Part shown: positions 24,399 through 31,277 of the stretch, one piece after another
Layout: every line of letters starts with the position of its first letter
Numbering within the stretch: position 1 is the first letter of the stretch
Assembly: GCA_023450615.1 (NCBI GenBank)
Contig: JAEXGT010000104.1
Location: forward strand, 1-64,000
Reading direction: 5' to 3'
From: Pseudomonadota bacterium
Lineage (GTDB): Bacteria; Pseudomonadota; Alphaproteobacteria; Rhizobiales; Beijerinckiaceae
Length of the DNA: 64,000 nucleotides
Notes under the pieces: generated by a model
Database searches by the model: none
What the model was told of the DNA's origin: nothing
Seen by the model: the letters and a program-made list of their open reading frames with translations, nothing else
Made by a program: the position numbers and the translations under genes

Positions 24399-25925
24399 AT
24401 GTCTTCGGGTTGGACGTCTTTCAGAAACCGTTTCGGCGGCAAGAAGCCGGGTGAAGAGGTCGTCAGCGTCCTGCCGGCGCAGGGTGACGCTGCGGCATCC
24501 GCAGCTGTCGCGGCCGCTGCCGCGATCATGGCTCCTCCCGAGAAGGGGGAGCCCAGCGTGGTGCGTCCCAACGGGGCTCTCGATTCGGTCGGGCAGAAGA
24601 ATGAGCTGATCCGGGTCCGCTTCGCCAACATGATCGACCGGCTGGAGGAAATCCGCAGCCTGAAGGAGGATTTCGCCCTCCTGAGCGAGCCGGTCACCGA
24701 GCTGATCCGCAGCTATCCCCAGCTTCAGTCGCGCCTGCTCGAGACGGAGGCCGTTCTCAAGCAGGAGAGCGAGACCACCTCATCGCTCCGCCGGGAGCTG
24801 CACGATCTCAACACCGTCCATGCCCGCACCATGGACGATCTCGCCGCCACCGTATCCCAGCTCCGCAAGGCCGAGTCCAAGACCCGTGAGCAGGAATCCC
24901 ACATCGAGGATCTGCGCCTCAATGTGAAGGACAAGGAGGCGATGGTCGCCGATCTGGAGAACCAGCTCTCCATCGAGACCGAGCGCGCCCGCAATATCAC
25001 GGAAGAGAACCAGGCCCTGCGCCTGGAGGCGCAGGAAGCCGACCAGACGGTTGCCCGCGCCGAGCGCGAGCTCATCGAAACCCGTGAGCGCAATGGCCTC
25101 CTCGACCACGAGGTGAAGCGCCTGCAGAAGGTCGCGGAAGACCAGAATTATCGCCTCTCCAGCCTTACCAACCGCTATGGCGAGATCGAGACCCAGCTCG
25201 AGGCCACCCGCCAGCGCGCCTCCGAGCTCGAGACCAAGCTGATGGCCGAGCAGGTGCTGCGCCAGCGCCTGGAGACGCAGCTCGATTCCGAACGCTCCTC
25301 GCACCAGACGGATCTCTCGGCGCTCGACATGAAGATCGAGGGTCTCAACTCCCGCCTCGGCGCGACCGACAAGATCCTGTCGCATACCCGCGACCAGCTG
25401 CGCGACAAGAACGAGGCCCTGCGCTCCGTCGAGCGCAACCTCAAAGAGACAACCATCGAGAAGAACACCCTCGACCGCCGTCTCGAAGCGACCCAGCAGG
25501 AGGTCGAGCGTCAGGTGGCCATGGTCAATGAACTCCAGCGCTCGCGCATCGAGCTGCAGGAGCGCGTCGAGATGCTCAACAAGGCCATCGCCGCCAAGGA
25601 CTTCCAGATCGAGAGCTCCGACAACAAGCTCGCGAGCCTTACCGAGCGCATCGACCAGCTCACCAAGCGCTTCGATCAGGACCGCAGCGCCCTGGAGGCC
25701 GCCAACCGCCGCCTCACGGAAGAGCTGCAAAACGAGAAGGCCGAGCGCTCTCTCGTACAGGGCGCTCTGGAGATCGCGCGCGAAAGCCGGATCAAGATCC
25801 AGAAGAAATACATCGCGCTCCGCAAGAAGACCCGCCTCGACGCGCAGGAGGACGATGCCGGTCTCCTCGACGAGGAGGAGGTCGAAACGAACGTCCATCC
25901 GCTGAAAACCACGGATGCCGAATAA
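24399..25925 (+). CDS. Long coiled-coil protein, intermediate-filament-like (function unknown)
   Basis: The 508-residue protein has a basic N-terminus (MSSGWTSFRNRFGGKKPGEE), a low-complexity Ala/Pro linker to about residue 60, and then near-continuous heptad-repeat coiled coil from about 65 to 480, very rich in Glu, Arg, Leu and Gln. It ends in a basic KKYIALRKKTRL patch and an acidic tail (QEDDAGLLDEEEVE). It has no Walker motifs, so it is not an SMC ATPase, and no membrane segment or signal peptide. The arrangement of short basic head, long rod and short tail recalls crescentin/FilP-type bacterial filament proteins, but sequence identity cannot be claimed. It is monocistronic with a strong terminator. 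Confidence 0.7.
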   Translation: MSSGWTSFRNRFGGKKPGEEVVSVLPAQGDAAASAAVAAAAAIMAPPEKGEPSVVRPNGALDSVGQKNELIRVRFANMIDRLEEIRSLKEDFALLSEPVTELIRSYPQLQSRLLETEAVLKQESETTSSLRRELHDLNTVHARTMDDLAATVSQLRKAESKTREQESHIEDLRLNVKDKEAMVADLENQLSIETERARNITEENQALRLEAQEADQTVARAERELIETRERNGLLDHEVKRLQKVAEDQNYRLSSLTNRYGEIETQLEATRQRASELETKLMAEQVLRQRLETQLDSERSSHQTDLSALDMKIEGLNSRLGATDKILSHTRDQLRDKNEALRSVERNLKETTIEKNTLDRRLEATQQEVERQVAMVNELQRSRIELQERVEMLNKAIAAKDFQIESSDNKLASLTERIDQLTKRFDQDRSALEAANRRLTEELQNEKAERSLVQGALEIARESRIKIQKKYIALRKKTRLDAQEDDAGLLDEEEVETNVHPLKTTDAE

Positions 25926-25928
25926 GAC

Positions 25929-25955
25929 AAAAAGCCCCGCTTCGGCGGGGCTTTT
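25929..25955. terminator. Bidirectional terminator between the coiled-coil gene and tyrS
   Basis: AAAAGCCCCGC-TTCG-GCGGGGCTTTT is an 11-bp perfect stem with a TTCG tetraloop, with A residues before and T residues after, so it can terminate both convergent genes. Confidence 0.9.
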
Positions 25956-25980
25956 GCTTTCATGGCTCTGAATGCCGGGT

Positions 25981-27231
25981 TCAGGTCGTCTTCACCAGCG
26001 CATGCCGCTTCCGTCCTGCGGTCAACATGAGAGCGCCGTCCCGAAGGTCGGCGTTCGTGGCGAGCGCTTCCTCATCGAGGACAGCCTCACTGTTGAGTTT
26101 CGCGCCTCCGCCTTTAATCAGGCGTCGCCCTTCGCTGCGGGATGACACGAGACCCGTCATGTGCAGGAGAGTCGCGACGGGGATGCCGGCTTCCAGATTG
26201 CGAGCCGGTAGGTCGATGCTGGGCAAGCCTTCCGGCGATGCGCCTTCCGTGAATGTGCGGTGAGCCGTCTCGGAAGCCTCGCGCGCTGCGTCGATGCCGT
26301 GGGCAAGGCGCGTCGCCTCATCCGCGAGAACGTGCTTCGCCTCGTTGATCTCGGAGCCTCGCAGCCTGCCCAGGCGTTGCACCTCGTCGAGCGGAAGCTC
26401 CGTGAACAGGCGCAGGAAACGCGCCACGTCATCGTCTTCCGTGTTGCGCCAGAACTGCCAGAATTCGTAAGGGCTGAGGTTCTCCCTGTTGAGCCAGACC
26501 GCGCCGTTGGCCGTCTTGCCCATCTTGATTCCCGCCGACGTCGTCAGAAGCGGCGTCGTCAGGCCGAAGAGCTGGCGCTGGTCGATGCGCCGCGCCAGTT
26601 CGATGCCGTTGACGATGTTGCCCCATTGGTCCGATCCGCCCATTTGCAGCACGCAAGCATGACGGCGCGACAATTCCAGGAAATCGAATGCCTGAAGCAC
26701 CATGTAGTTGAACTCGAGCAGGGTCAGAGGCTGCTCGCGCTCGAGCCGCAGGCGCACGCTGTCGAAGGAGAGCATGCGGTTTATGGTGAAATGCGTGCCG
26801 AACTCCCGCAGAAACGGCAGGTAGCGCAGCGGATCGAGCCAGTCGGCATTGTCCACCATCACGGCATCCGTCGGGCCATCGCCGAAAGTGAGGTATTGCG
26901 AGAATACTTTCTTGATCCCGGCGCTGTTGCGCGCGATCTGCGCGTGATCGAGCAGGGGGCGGCTGGCGTCGCGGAAGCTCGGATCGCCGAGCTGCGTCGT
27001 GCCGCCGCCCATCAGGATGATGGGTTTGTGACCTGTCTTCTGCAGCCACCGCAGCACCATGATCTGCACGAGGCTTCCCACATGGAGGCTGTCAGCCGTT
27101 GCGTCGAAGCCGATGTAAGCGGCGATCGGGCCTTTGCAGAGCGTCTCATCGAGCGTTGCAAGATCGGTGCATTGATGGATGAAACCGCGCTCGGTGAGCG
27201 TTTTCAGAAAGAGTGATTGGGGATTGGTCAT
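25981..27231 (-). CDS. tyrS: Tyrosyl-tRNA synthetase
   Basis: From ATG 27231 (GGAGACTTGAA upstream) the protein is 416 residues, the usual TyrRS length. The tyrosine/ATP pocket is seen in YIGFDATADSLHVGSLV, with HVGS for the HIGH motif, then GGGTTQLGDPS and VLQMGGSDQWGN. The KMSKS-equivalent is KMGKTANGAVW. An S4 RNA-binding domain ends the protein (SSRSEGRRLIKGGGAKLN). It charges tRNA-Tyr. Between its start and base 27430 lies a short reading frame with tandem Tyr codons followed by competing hairpins and a terminator, so it is probably regulated by transcription attenuation. Confidence 0.96.
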   Translation of the reverse strand: MTNPQSLFLKTLTERGFIHQCTDLATLDETLCKGPIAAYIGFDATADSLHVGSLVQIMVLRWLQKTGHKPIILMGGGTTQLGDPSFRDASRPLLDHAQIARNSAGIKKVFSQYLTFGDGPTDAVMVDNADWLDPLRYLPFLREFGTHFTINRMLSFDSVRLRLEREQPLTLLEFNYMVLQAFDFLELSRRHACVLQMGGSDQWGNIVNGIELARRIDQRQLFGLTTPLLTTSAGIKMGKTANGAVWLNRENLSPYEFWQFWRNTEDDDVARFLRLFTELPLDEVQRLGRLRGSEINEAKHVLADEATRLAHGIDAAREASETAHRTFTEGASPEGLPSIDLPARNLEAGIPVATLLHMTGLVSSRSEGRRLIKGGGAKLNSEAVLDEEALATNADLRDGALMLTAGRKRHALVKTT

Positions 27232-27284
27232 TTCAAGTCTCCGGGGCTTTTGAAAGCCGCAGACCGGAGACCGATCCTGAAATG

Positions 27285-27308
27285 AAAACGCCGCCGGAAT
27301 GCGGCGGC
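27285..27308 (-). terminator. Attenuator terminator (stem 3:4) in the tyrS leader
   Basis: On the minus strand GCCGCCG (27308-27302) pairs with CGGCGGC (27296-27290) around loop CATTC, extended by T-G and A-T pairs at the base, then G and four T residues (complement of 27285-27288). It is 54 bases upstream of tyrS. Segment 3 can alternatively pair with 27342-27337. Confidence 0.7.
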
Positions 27309-27355
27309 ATGGATCGTGAGGTCGCAACCAAACGCAGCCGCCCTATGGGGACGGC
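27302..27355 (-). promoter_or_regulatory. Competing stems 1:2 and 2:3 of the tyrS attenuator
   Basis: Segment 1 GCCGTCCC (27355-27348) pairs with segment 2 GGGCGGC (27343-27337) with one bulged T and loop CATA. Segment 2 GGCGGC pairs instead with segment 3 GCCGCC (27308-27303), six G-C pairs, which would block the terminator. Segment 1 overlaps the last four sense codons of the leader peptide, directly after its Tyr-Tyr codons. Confidence 0.65.
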
Positions 27356-27399
27356 GTATAATAGCTGAAGAAGATGGCGCGGCTCGTGATCATGTGCAT
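27343..27399 (-). CDS. Putative tyrS leader peptide with tandem Phe and Tyr codons
   Basis: An 18-codon frame from ATG 27399 (or 16 codons from ATG 27393) reads MHMITSRAIFFSYYTPSP and stops at TAG 27345-27343. The two Tyr codons (TATTAT, plus coordinates 27358-27363) come just before segment 1 of a four-segment attenuator. A -35 TTGACA (27428-27423, minus) and a -10-like TAAAAA (27406-27401) would put transcription start at about 27394, making translation from ATG 27393 leaderless or nearly so, as is known for the rhizobial trp leader peptide. This predicts tyrS read-through when charged tRNA-Tyr is scarce. Coding is inferred from architecture, not from homology. Confidence 0.65.
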   Translation of the reverse strand: MHMITSRAIFFSYYTPSP

Positions 27400-27400
27400 C

Positions 27401-27428
27401 TTTTTAGAGAAATGCGCATCCCTGTCAA
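27401..27428 (-). promoter_or_regulatory. Putative promoter of the tyrS leader
   Basis: A consensus TTGACA lies at 27428-27423 on the minus strand, with TAAAAA at 27406-27401 after a 16-base spacer (TCTAAA is another choice). The predicted start site falls at the leader ATG. Confidence 0.5.
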
Positions 27429-27539
27429 TCGCCATATCCCCAGCGCAGGTGAGCTTGTATTGAGAGCGCATCCGAAAACTGCCAAGCTTTGGCTCTCGTA
27501 TCGTTCTTGTTTCAACTCGCCCCAAACAGAAAAGTCATC

Positions 27540-28118
27540 ATGGCTTTCGACCCAACCGCATTCCGCAACCACATCCTTTTCCTGCTCGACCGGCATGCCG
27601 ACGCATTCGGCCATTCGCCTGACCGGCATGCTCTGCTTCGAAGGCAGATCCAGAACGGCGACGACCTGCATTCCCGGCACACCTATCCAGGCCACGTCAC
27701 CACATCGGCCTTCATTCTCGATGGGGCCGGGGAGCAGACATTGCTGATCCATCACCGCTCGCTTGCGCGCTGGCTCCAGCCCGGCGGGCATTACGAAGAA
27801 CCGGAGAGCATCGAGGCCTCGGCTCTCCGCGAAGCCTTCGAGGAAACGGGAGCGGAGGGGCTGGCTCTCGATCCATGGCATCGGGATTCAGGCCTGCCCA
27901 TCGATATCGACAGCCATCTCATTCCAGCCCGTCCCCAGAAGGGCGAGCCTGAGCATTGGCACCATGACATCCGCTATGTCGTGAGGGCGGAGAAGAGCAG
28001 CCTCCGCCCCGACCTGTCGGAGGTTCTGAGCGCGGAATGGCGCCCGGTGGCGGAGCTTGAGAGTTTCGCGCCCGAGGCCCTGCTGAATATGCGCAAGCTC
28101 GGTCTCGCGCGCCCCTAA
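27540..28118 (+). CDS. Nudix hydrolase
   Basis: From ATG 27540 the product is 192 residues. The Nudix box is GGHYEEPESIEASALREAF followed by EETGAEG, matching GX5EX7REUXEEXGU. Upstream is SAFILDGAGEQTLLIHHRSLARWLQPG, typical of the NUDIX group annotated as DNA mismatch repair or housecleaning hydrolases in alphaproteobacteria. His-rich segments (YPGHVTTS, EHWHHDIRYVV) may contribute to metal or substrate binding. The substrate is unknown. It is divergent from the tyrS leader. Confidence 0.88.
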   Translation: MAFDPTAFRNHILFLLDRHADAFGHSPDRHALLRRQIQNGDDLHSRHTYPGHVTTSAFILDGAGEQTLLIHHRSLARWLQPGGHYEEPESIEASALREAFEETGAEGLALDPWHRDSGLPIDIDSHLIPARPQKGEPEHWHHDIRYVVRAEKSSLRPDLSEVLSAEWRPVAELESFAPEALLNMRKLGLARP

Positions 28119-28177
28119 CAAAACGCGGAGCCGCACTTACATCAAAACTCATGGTCAATGCGCGAAGGAGATTTGCC

Positions 28178-28864
28178 ATGAACGATCAGGAACGCGAGGT
28201 CATCGCCGACATCTTCCGGCGGCTCGAGCAGGTGGCCAACCAGCCCCGCGATCCGGAAGCCGAGCGCTTCATCGCCGAGAAACTGCGCCAGCAGCCCTAT
28301 GCCCCCTATGCCATGGCACAGGCGATCTTCGTGCAGGAACAGGCATTGGCGCGGTTGCAGCAAGAGAATGAGCAGCTGCGCAGCGAGATGGAGCATGCCA
28401 GCCGCCAGCCGCAGCAGGGCGGTTTTCTGTCCAGCATCTTCGGCGGCGGCGCGCGCCCGCCGGAGCCTGCCTACAACACGCCTCCCGCACGCCGCGCTTC
28501 GCCCTGGGGTGCGCCTCAGGGTATGCCGCAGCAATCCTACGGGATGCCGCCTCAGGGACAGCAGGCCGGGCCGTGGGGTGGTGCCATGCAGCAGCGCGGC
28601 GGCGGTTTCCTTCAGACGGCGCTCTCGACCGCCGCGGGCGTGGCGGGCGGCATGATGATCGCCAATGCGCTGTCCAATGCGTTCGGCGGCAATGACAATC
28701 CTGCCGAAGCAGCGCAGTCGGGTGTCGCCGATCTCGGCAATGATCAGGGCGGCAATACCGATCTCGCGGGCATGACGGATTCGCTCTATGGGAACCCGGA
28801 TCAAAATCGCGATGACTTTTCCGATTTCGGCGGCGATGCGGGCGATGACGGCGACTGGGCCTGA
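28178..28864 (+). CDS. DUF2076 family protein, glycine/glutamine-rich
   Basis: Started at ATG 28178 (AAGGAGA upstream) the product is 228 residues. It has the family N-terminus MNDQEREVIADIFRRLEQV and a helical region to about residue 80. A Pro/Gln/Gly/Met-rich low-complexity middle (PQGMPQQSYGMPPQGQQ) follows, then GGGFLQTALSTAAGVAGGMM with a hydrophobic segment, and a highly acidic C-terminal tail. DUF2076 proteins are described as periplasmic-ligand-like or envelope associated but lack a defined function. There is no signal peptide. Confidence 0.8.
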   Translation: MNDQEREVIADIFRRLEQVANQPRDPEAERFIAEKLRQQPYAPYAMAQAIFVQEQALARLQQENEQLRSEMEHASRQPQQGGFLSSIFGGGARPPEPAYNTPPARRASPWGAPQGMPQQSYGMPPQGQQAGPWGGAMQQRGGGFLQTALSTAAGVAGGMMIANALSNAFGGNDNPAEAAQSGVADLGNDQGGNTDLAGMTDSLYGNPDQNRDDFSDFGGDAGDDGDWA

Positions 28865-28886
28865 TATCATCCTGCCCTGAAAACAT

Positions 28887-28918
28887 GAAAACGCCCGCCG
28901 AAACCGGCGGGCGTTTTC
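28887..28918. terminator. Bidirectional terminator between DUF2076 gene and the transpeptidase gene
   Basis: ACGCCCGCCG-AAAC-CGGCGGGCGT is a 10-bp perfect stem flanked by AAAA and TTTT, suited to both convergent genes. Confidence 0.9.
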
Positions 28919-28934
28919 ATGCAAGGCGATCAAA

Positions 28935-29681
28935 TCAGATCACGATGACGGTCGTGCCGACCTTCACGCGATTGTAGAGATCGACCACGTCTTCGTTGAG
29001 CATGCGGATGCAGCCTGAAGAGACGGCCTGACCGATGGTGTGCGGCTCGTTGGTGCCGTGAATGCGGTAGAGCGACGAGCCGAGATAGAGGGCGCGCGCG
29101 CCGAGCGGGTTGTCGGGGCCGCCTTCCATGAAGCGCGGAAGGTCGGGACGGCGCTTGATCATCTCTGCCGGCGGACGCCAGCTCGGCCATTCGCGCTTCA
29201 TGGATACGGTCTTGCGCCCGGCCCATTCGAAGCCGGGACGTCCGACGCCGATGCCGTAGCGAATGGCGCGTCCGCCATCCTGCACGAGGTAAAGGAACTT
29301 GTCGTTCGTATCGACCACGATGGTGCCCGGGCGCTCGTTGCCGCGATAGGACACGATCTGCCGCTGGAATTCAGGCGCGATGGCATAATCGATGCTGTTG
29401 TCGTAGCCGGGGTCGGAATAGGTCTGCGGCAGGGTGGCGACTTGCGTACCCGAGCGCACGGAACCCGTCGCATAAGGATACGAACCGCGCGTGGATGGGC
29501 GGGTCACAAGAGGATAGTTCTCGTTGTAGCCGTCCTGCGTGCGGGCATAGGGATAGTTGTATTCCGGCGCAATGTAAGTATTGCCGTAGTAAGAGCCGCC
29601 TCCATAGACCGATTGAGCCGACACTGATGCCGGGAGAAGGGCAGCGAAGAGCATTGCGGTGCAAGGGATCCAAGCGCGCAT
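28935..29681 (-). CDS. L,D-transpeptidase (YkuD domain), secreted
   Basis: The 248-residue protein has a signal peptide (MRAWIPCTAMLFAALLPASV, cleavage near SVSAQ), a Tyr/Gly/Asn-rich linker to about residue 95, and a YkuD domain starting TIVVDTNDKFLYLVQDGG. The catalytic motif is HGTNEP followed by GQAVSSGCIRMLNEDVVDLYNRV, with active-site Cys in SGCIRM. It makes 3-3 peptidoglycan crosslinks or anchors proteins to peptidoglycan, the main crosslink type in polar-growing Hyphomicrobiales. Confidence 0.94.
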   Translation of the reverse strand: MRAWIPCTAMLFAALLPASVSAQSVYGGGSYYGNTYIAPEYNYPYARTQDGYNENYPLVTRPSTRGSYPYATGSVRSGTQVATLPQTYSDPGYDNSIDYAIAPEFQRQIVSYRGNERPGTIVVDTNDKFLYLVQDGGRAIRYGIGVGRPGFEWAGRKTVSMKREWPSWRPPAEMIKRRPDLPRFMEGGPDNPLGARALYLGSSLYRIHGTNEPHTIGQAVSSGCIRMLNEDVVDLYNRVKVGTTVIVI

Positions 29682-29891
29682 CGGAGCATCCTATGTTGTT
29701 GTTTCGAACAATAAACGGCAAGCGCGGCTTTTGTTTCCAACGAGTTGTTTCGCCTTATGCGCCGGCACGCATCGGCTTTCCTGTCGATCGCATGAAATGA
29801 GGGGTGAAGTGGTTCGTAAATTGCTGTAAGAGCGACACTCTTCTGCGAAGGCTTCATCCTGGGGCTTTGCACTCACATCGTCGTGAATTGA
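29682..29891. other. Divergent intergenic region
   Basis: About 210 bases separate the transpeptidase and exporter genes. A TTGTT-TCG-AACAA dyad lies at about 29699-29711, next to the transpeptidase start, and could be an operator. Nothing else is recognised. Confidence 0.3.
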
Positions 29892-30737
29892 ATGCAATAT
29901 GGTCCCGCCCTGCGGGCAGCTGCGGGCATCGCGGTTCTGTCCGTCATGGATGCGGTCATCAAAGCGATGGCCGTCCATTATCCGACCTTCCAGGTCGCCT
30001 GCCTGCGCTTCGCGTGCGGCTCCGTCATCGCAACGGGTGTGGTGGCGGTCATGCGCCCCGGCTGGCCGAGCCGCGAGACCGTCGTCTCCAATCTGCTGCG
30101 CTCCATCGCGGCCGTCGCCACGGCGATCTTCTTCTTCTATGCGCTGAGCCAGCTGCCTCTTGCCGAGACGCTCGTGCTGTCGTTCCTGGCGCCGATGTTC
30201 ATCGCCCTCTTCGGCGCTCTTCTGTTGAAGGAGAAGATCGACGGCAGGGTGGTCGCGGCGCTCGCCATCGGCTTTACGGGGACATTGGTCGTGGTGCTCG
30301 GGCAGATCGAGGAGGGGGGCAACTCCCGCTCCTGGCTCGGCGTCGCGGCAGCGCTGGCATCCGCCGTGACCTACGGGTTCAGCCTCGCGCTCCTGCGCCA
30401 GCGGGCGCAGCGGGACAAATATCTGCACATCGTCTTCTTCCAGAATATCGGCCCCGCGGTTCTGTCCGCTCCCCTGGCTGCCCTCGTCTGGATGCCTCTG
30501 AGCCTGGAGCATCTGGCTTGGTTCATGGTCATGGGCGTTCTCGGCTTCATCGGCCATGTGTTCATGGCGACCGCCTATGCGAAGGCGGAAGCGGCTCGAC
30601 TGGCTCCGCTGGAATATACGGCCCTGATCTGGGCGGTCCTGATCGGCTACGGGTTCTTCAGCGAGGTCCCGACCTGGGCGACCCTGGGCGGCGGGCTTCT
30701 CATCGTCGGCTCGGCCTTTCTGACCAGCCGACGCTAG
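29892..30737 (+). CDS. DMT superfamily transporter (EamA, 10 TM)
   Basis: The 281-residue protein has two EamA repeats and about ten hydrophobic helices (for example VLSFLAPMFIALFGALLL, VVAALAIGFTGTLVVVLG, WAVLIGYGFFSEVPTWATLGG). RSIAAVATAIFFFYALSQLPLAETLVLSFLAPMF-type sequence, here split, is standard for the RhaT/EamA group. It is expected in the inner membrane exporting a metabolite. The substrate is unknown. The next gene is groES and is controlled separately. Confidence 0.9.
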   Translation: MQYGPALRAAAGIAVLSVMDAVIKAMAVHYPTFQVACLRFACGSVIATGVVAVMRPGWPSRETVVSNLLRSIAAVATAIFFFYALSQLPLAETLVLSFLAPMFIALFGALLLKEKIDGRVVAALAIGFTGTLVVVLGQIEEGGNSRSWLGVAAALASAVTYGFSLALLRQRAQRDKYLHIVFFQNIGPAVLSAPLAALVWMPLSLEHLAWFMVMGVLGFIGHVFMATAYAKAEAARLAPLEYTALIWAVLIGYGFFSEVPTWATLGGGLLIVGSAFLTSRR

Positions 30738-30810
30738 CCCGGCCTGCCTGAGGAGGGCGGAAAAATCCCTTCTGGATCAATGCGAAACAGTATTTCTTCC
30801 GAAAGGATCT

Positions 30811-30839
30811 CTTGACTCCCCAGAGCCTCCTCCTTATCT
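30811..30839 (+). promoter_or_regulatory. RpoH (sigma-32)-type promoter of groESL
   Basis: CTTG at 30811-30814 (within CTTGAC) and CTTATCT at 30833-30839, separated by 18 bases, match the alphaproteobacterial RpoH consensus CTTG-N17-18-CYTATNT. Confidence 0.75.
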
Positions 30840-30850
30840 CGCTTGTGTCG

Positions 30851-30877
30851 TTAGCACTCGTCTCCCGACAGTGCTAA
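30851..30877 (+). promoter_or_regulatory. CIRCE operator (HrcA binding site)
   Basis: TTAGCACTC-N9-CAGTGCTAA differs from the CIRCE consensus TTAGCACTC-N9-GAGTGCTAA at a single base. It lies just downstream of the promoter, so groESL is under both HrcA repression and RpoH activation. Confidence 0.93.
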
Positions 30878-30939
30878 CAAGGCATTCAAGACCAGGGCGA
30901 GGCCATTGGGGCCGCGTCAATAGTCATAGGGGAAGTTCC

Positions 30940-31227
30940 ATGAAGTTCCGTCCGCTGCACGACCGCGTCGTCGTCCGCCGCATCGAGGCCGAAGAGAAGA
31001 CGGCCGGCGGCATCATCATCCCGGATACCGCCAAGGAAAAGCCGCAAGAGGGCGAAGTCGTCGCCGTCGGCGCTGGCGCCCGCGATGAAAGCGGCAAGAT
31101 CGTCGCTCTCGATGTGAAGGCCGGCGACCGCGTCCTGTTCGGCAAGTGGTCCGGCACCGAGGTGCGTATCGACGGTCAGGATCTCCTGATCATGAAGGAA
31201 TCCGACATCATGGGCATCGTCGGCTAA
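30940..31227 (+). CDS. groES: Co-chaperonin GroES
   Basis: From ATG 30940 the product is 95 residues, beginning MKFRPLHDRVVVRRIEAEEK with the mobile loop EEKTAGGIIIPDTAKEKPQEG and the roof region that follows. It caps GroEL during protein folding. AGGGGAAG precedes the start. groEL starts 50 bases downstream in the same operon, controlled by the promoter at 30811 and CIRCE at 30851. Confidence 0.98.
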   Translation: MKFRPLHDRVVVRRIEAEEKTAGGIIIPDTAKEKPQEGEVVAVGAGARDESGKIVALDVKAGDRVLFGKWSGTEVRIDGQDLLIMKESDIMGIVG

Positions 31228-31277
31228 TCAGCCTTCGCCCCATCATACGATTTCCAATTTAACTGGAGGCTAAGCCC

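Noticed and set aside
27232..27430. T-box riboswitch upstream of tyrS
   Set aside because: There is no T-box core sequence, and T-boxes are rare outside Gram-positive bacteria; the four-segment leader-peptide layout explains the structure better.
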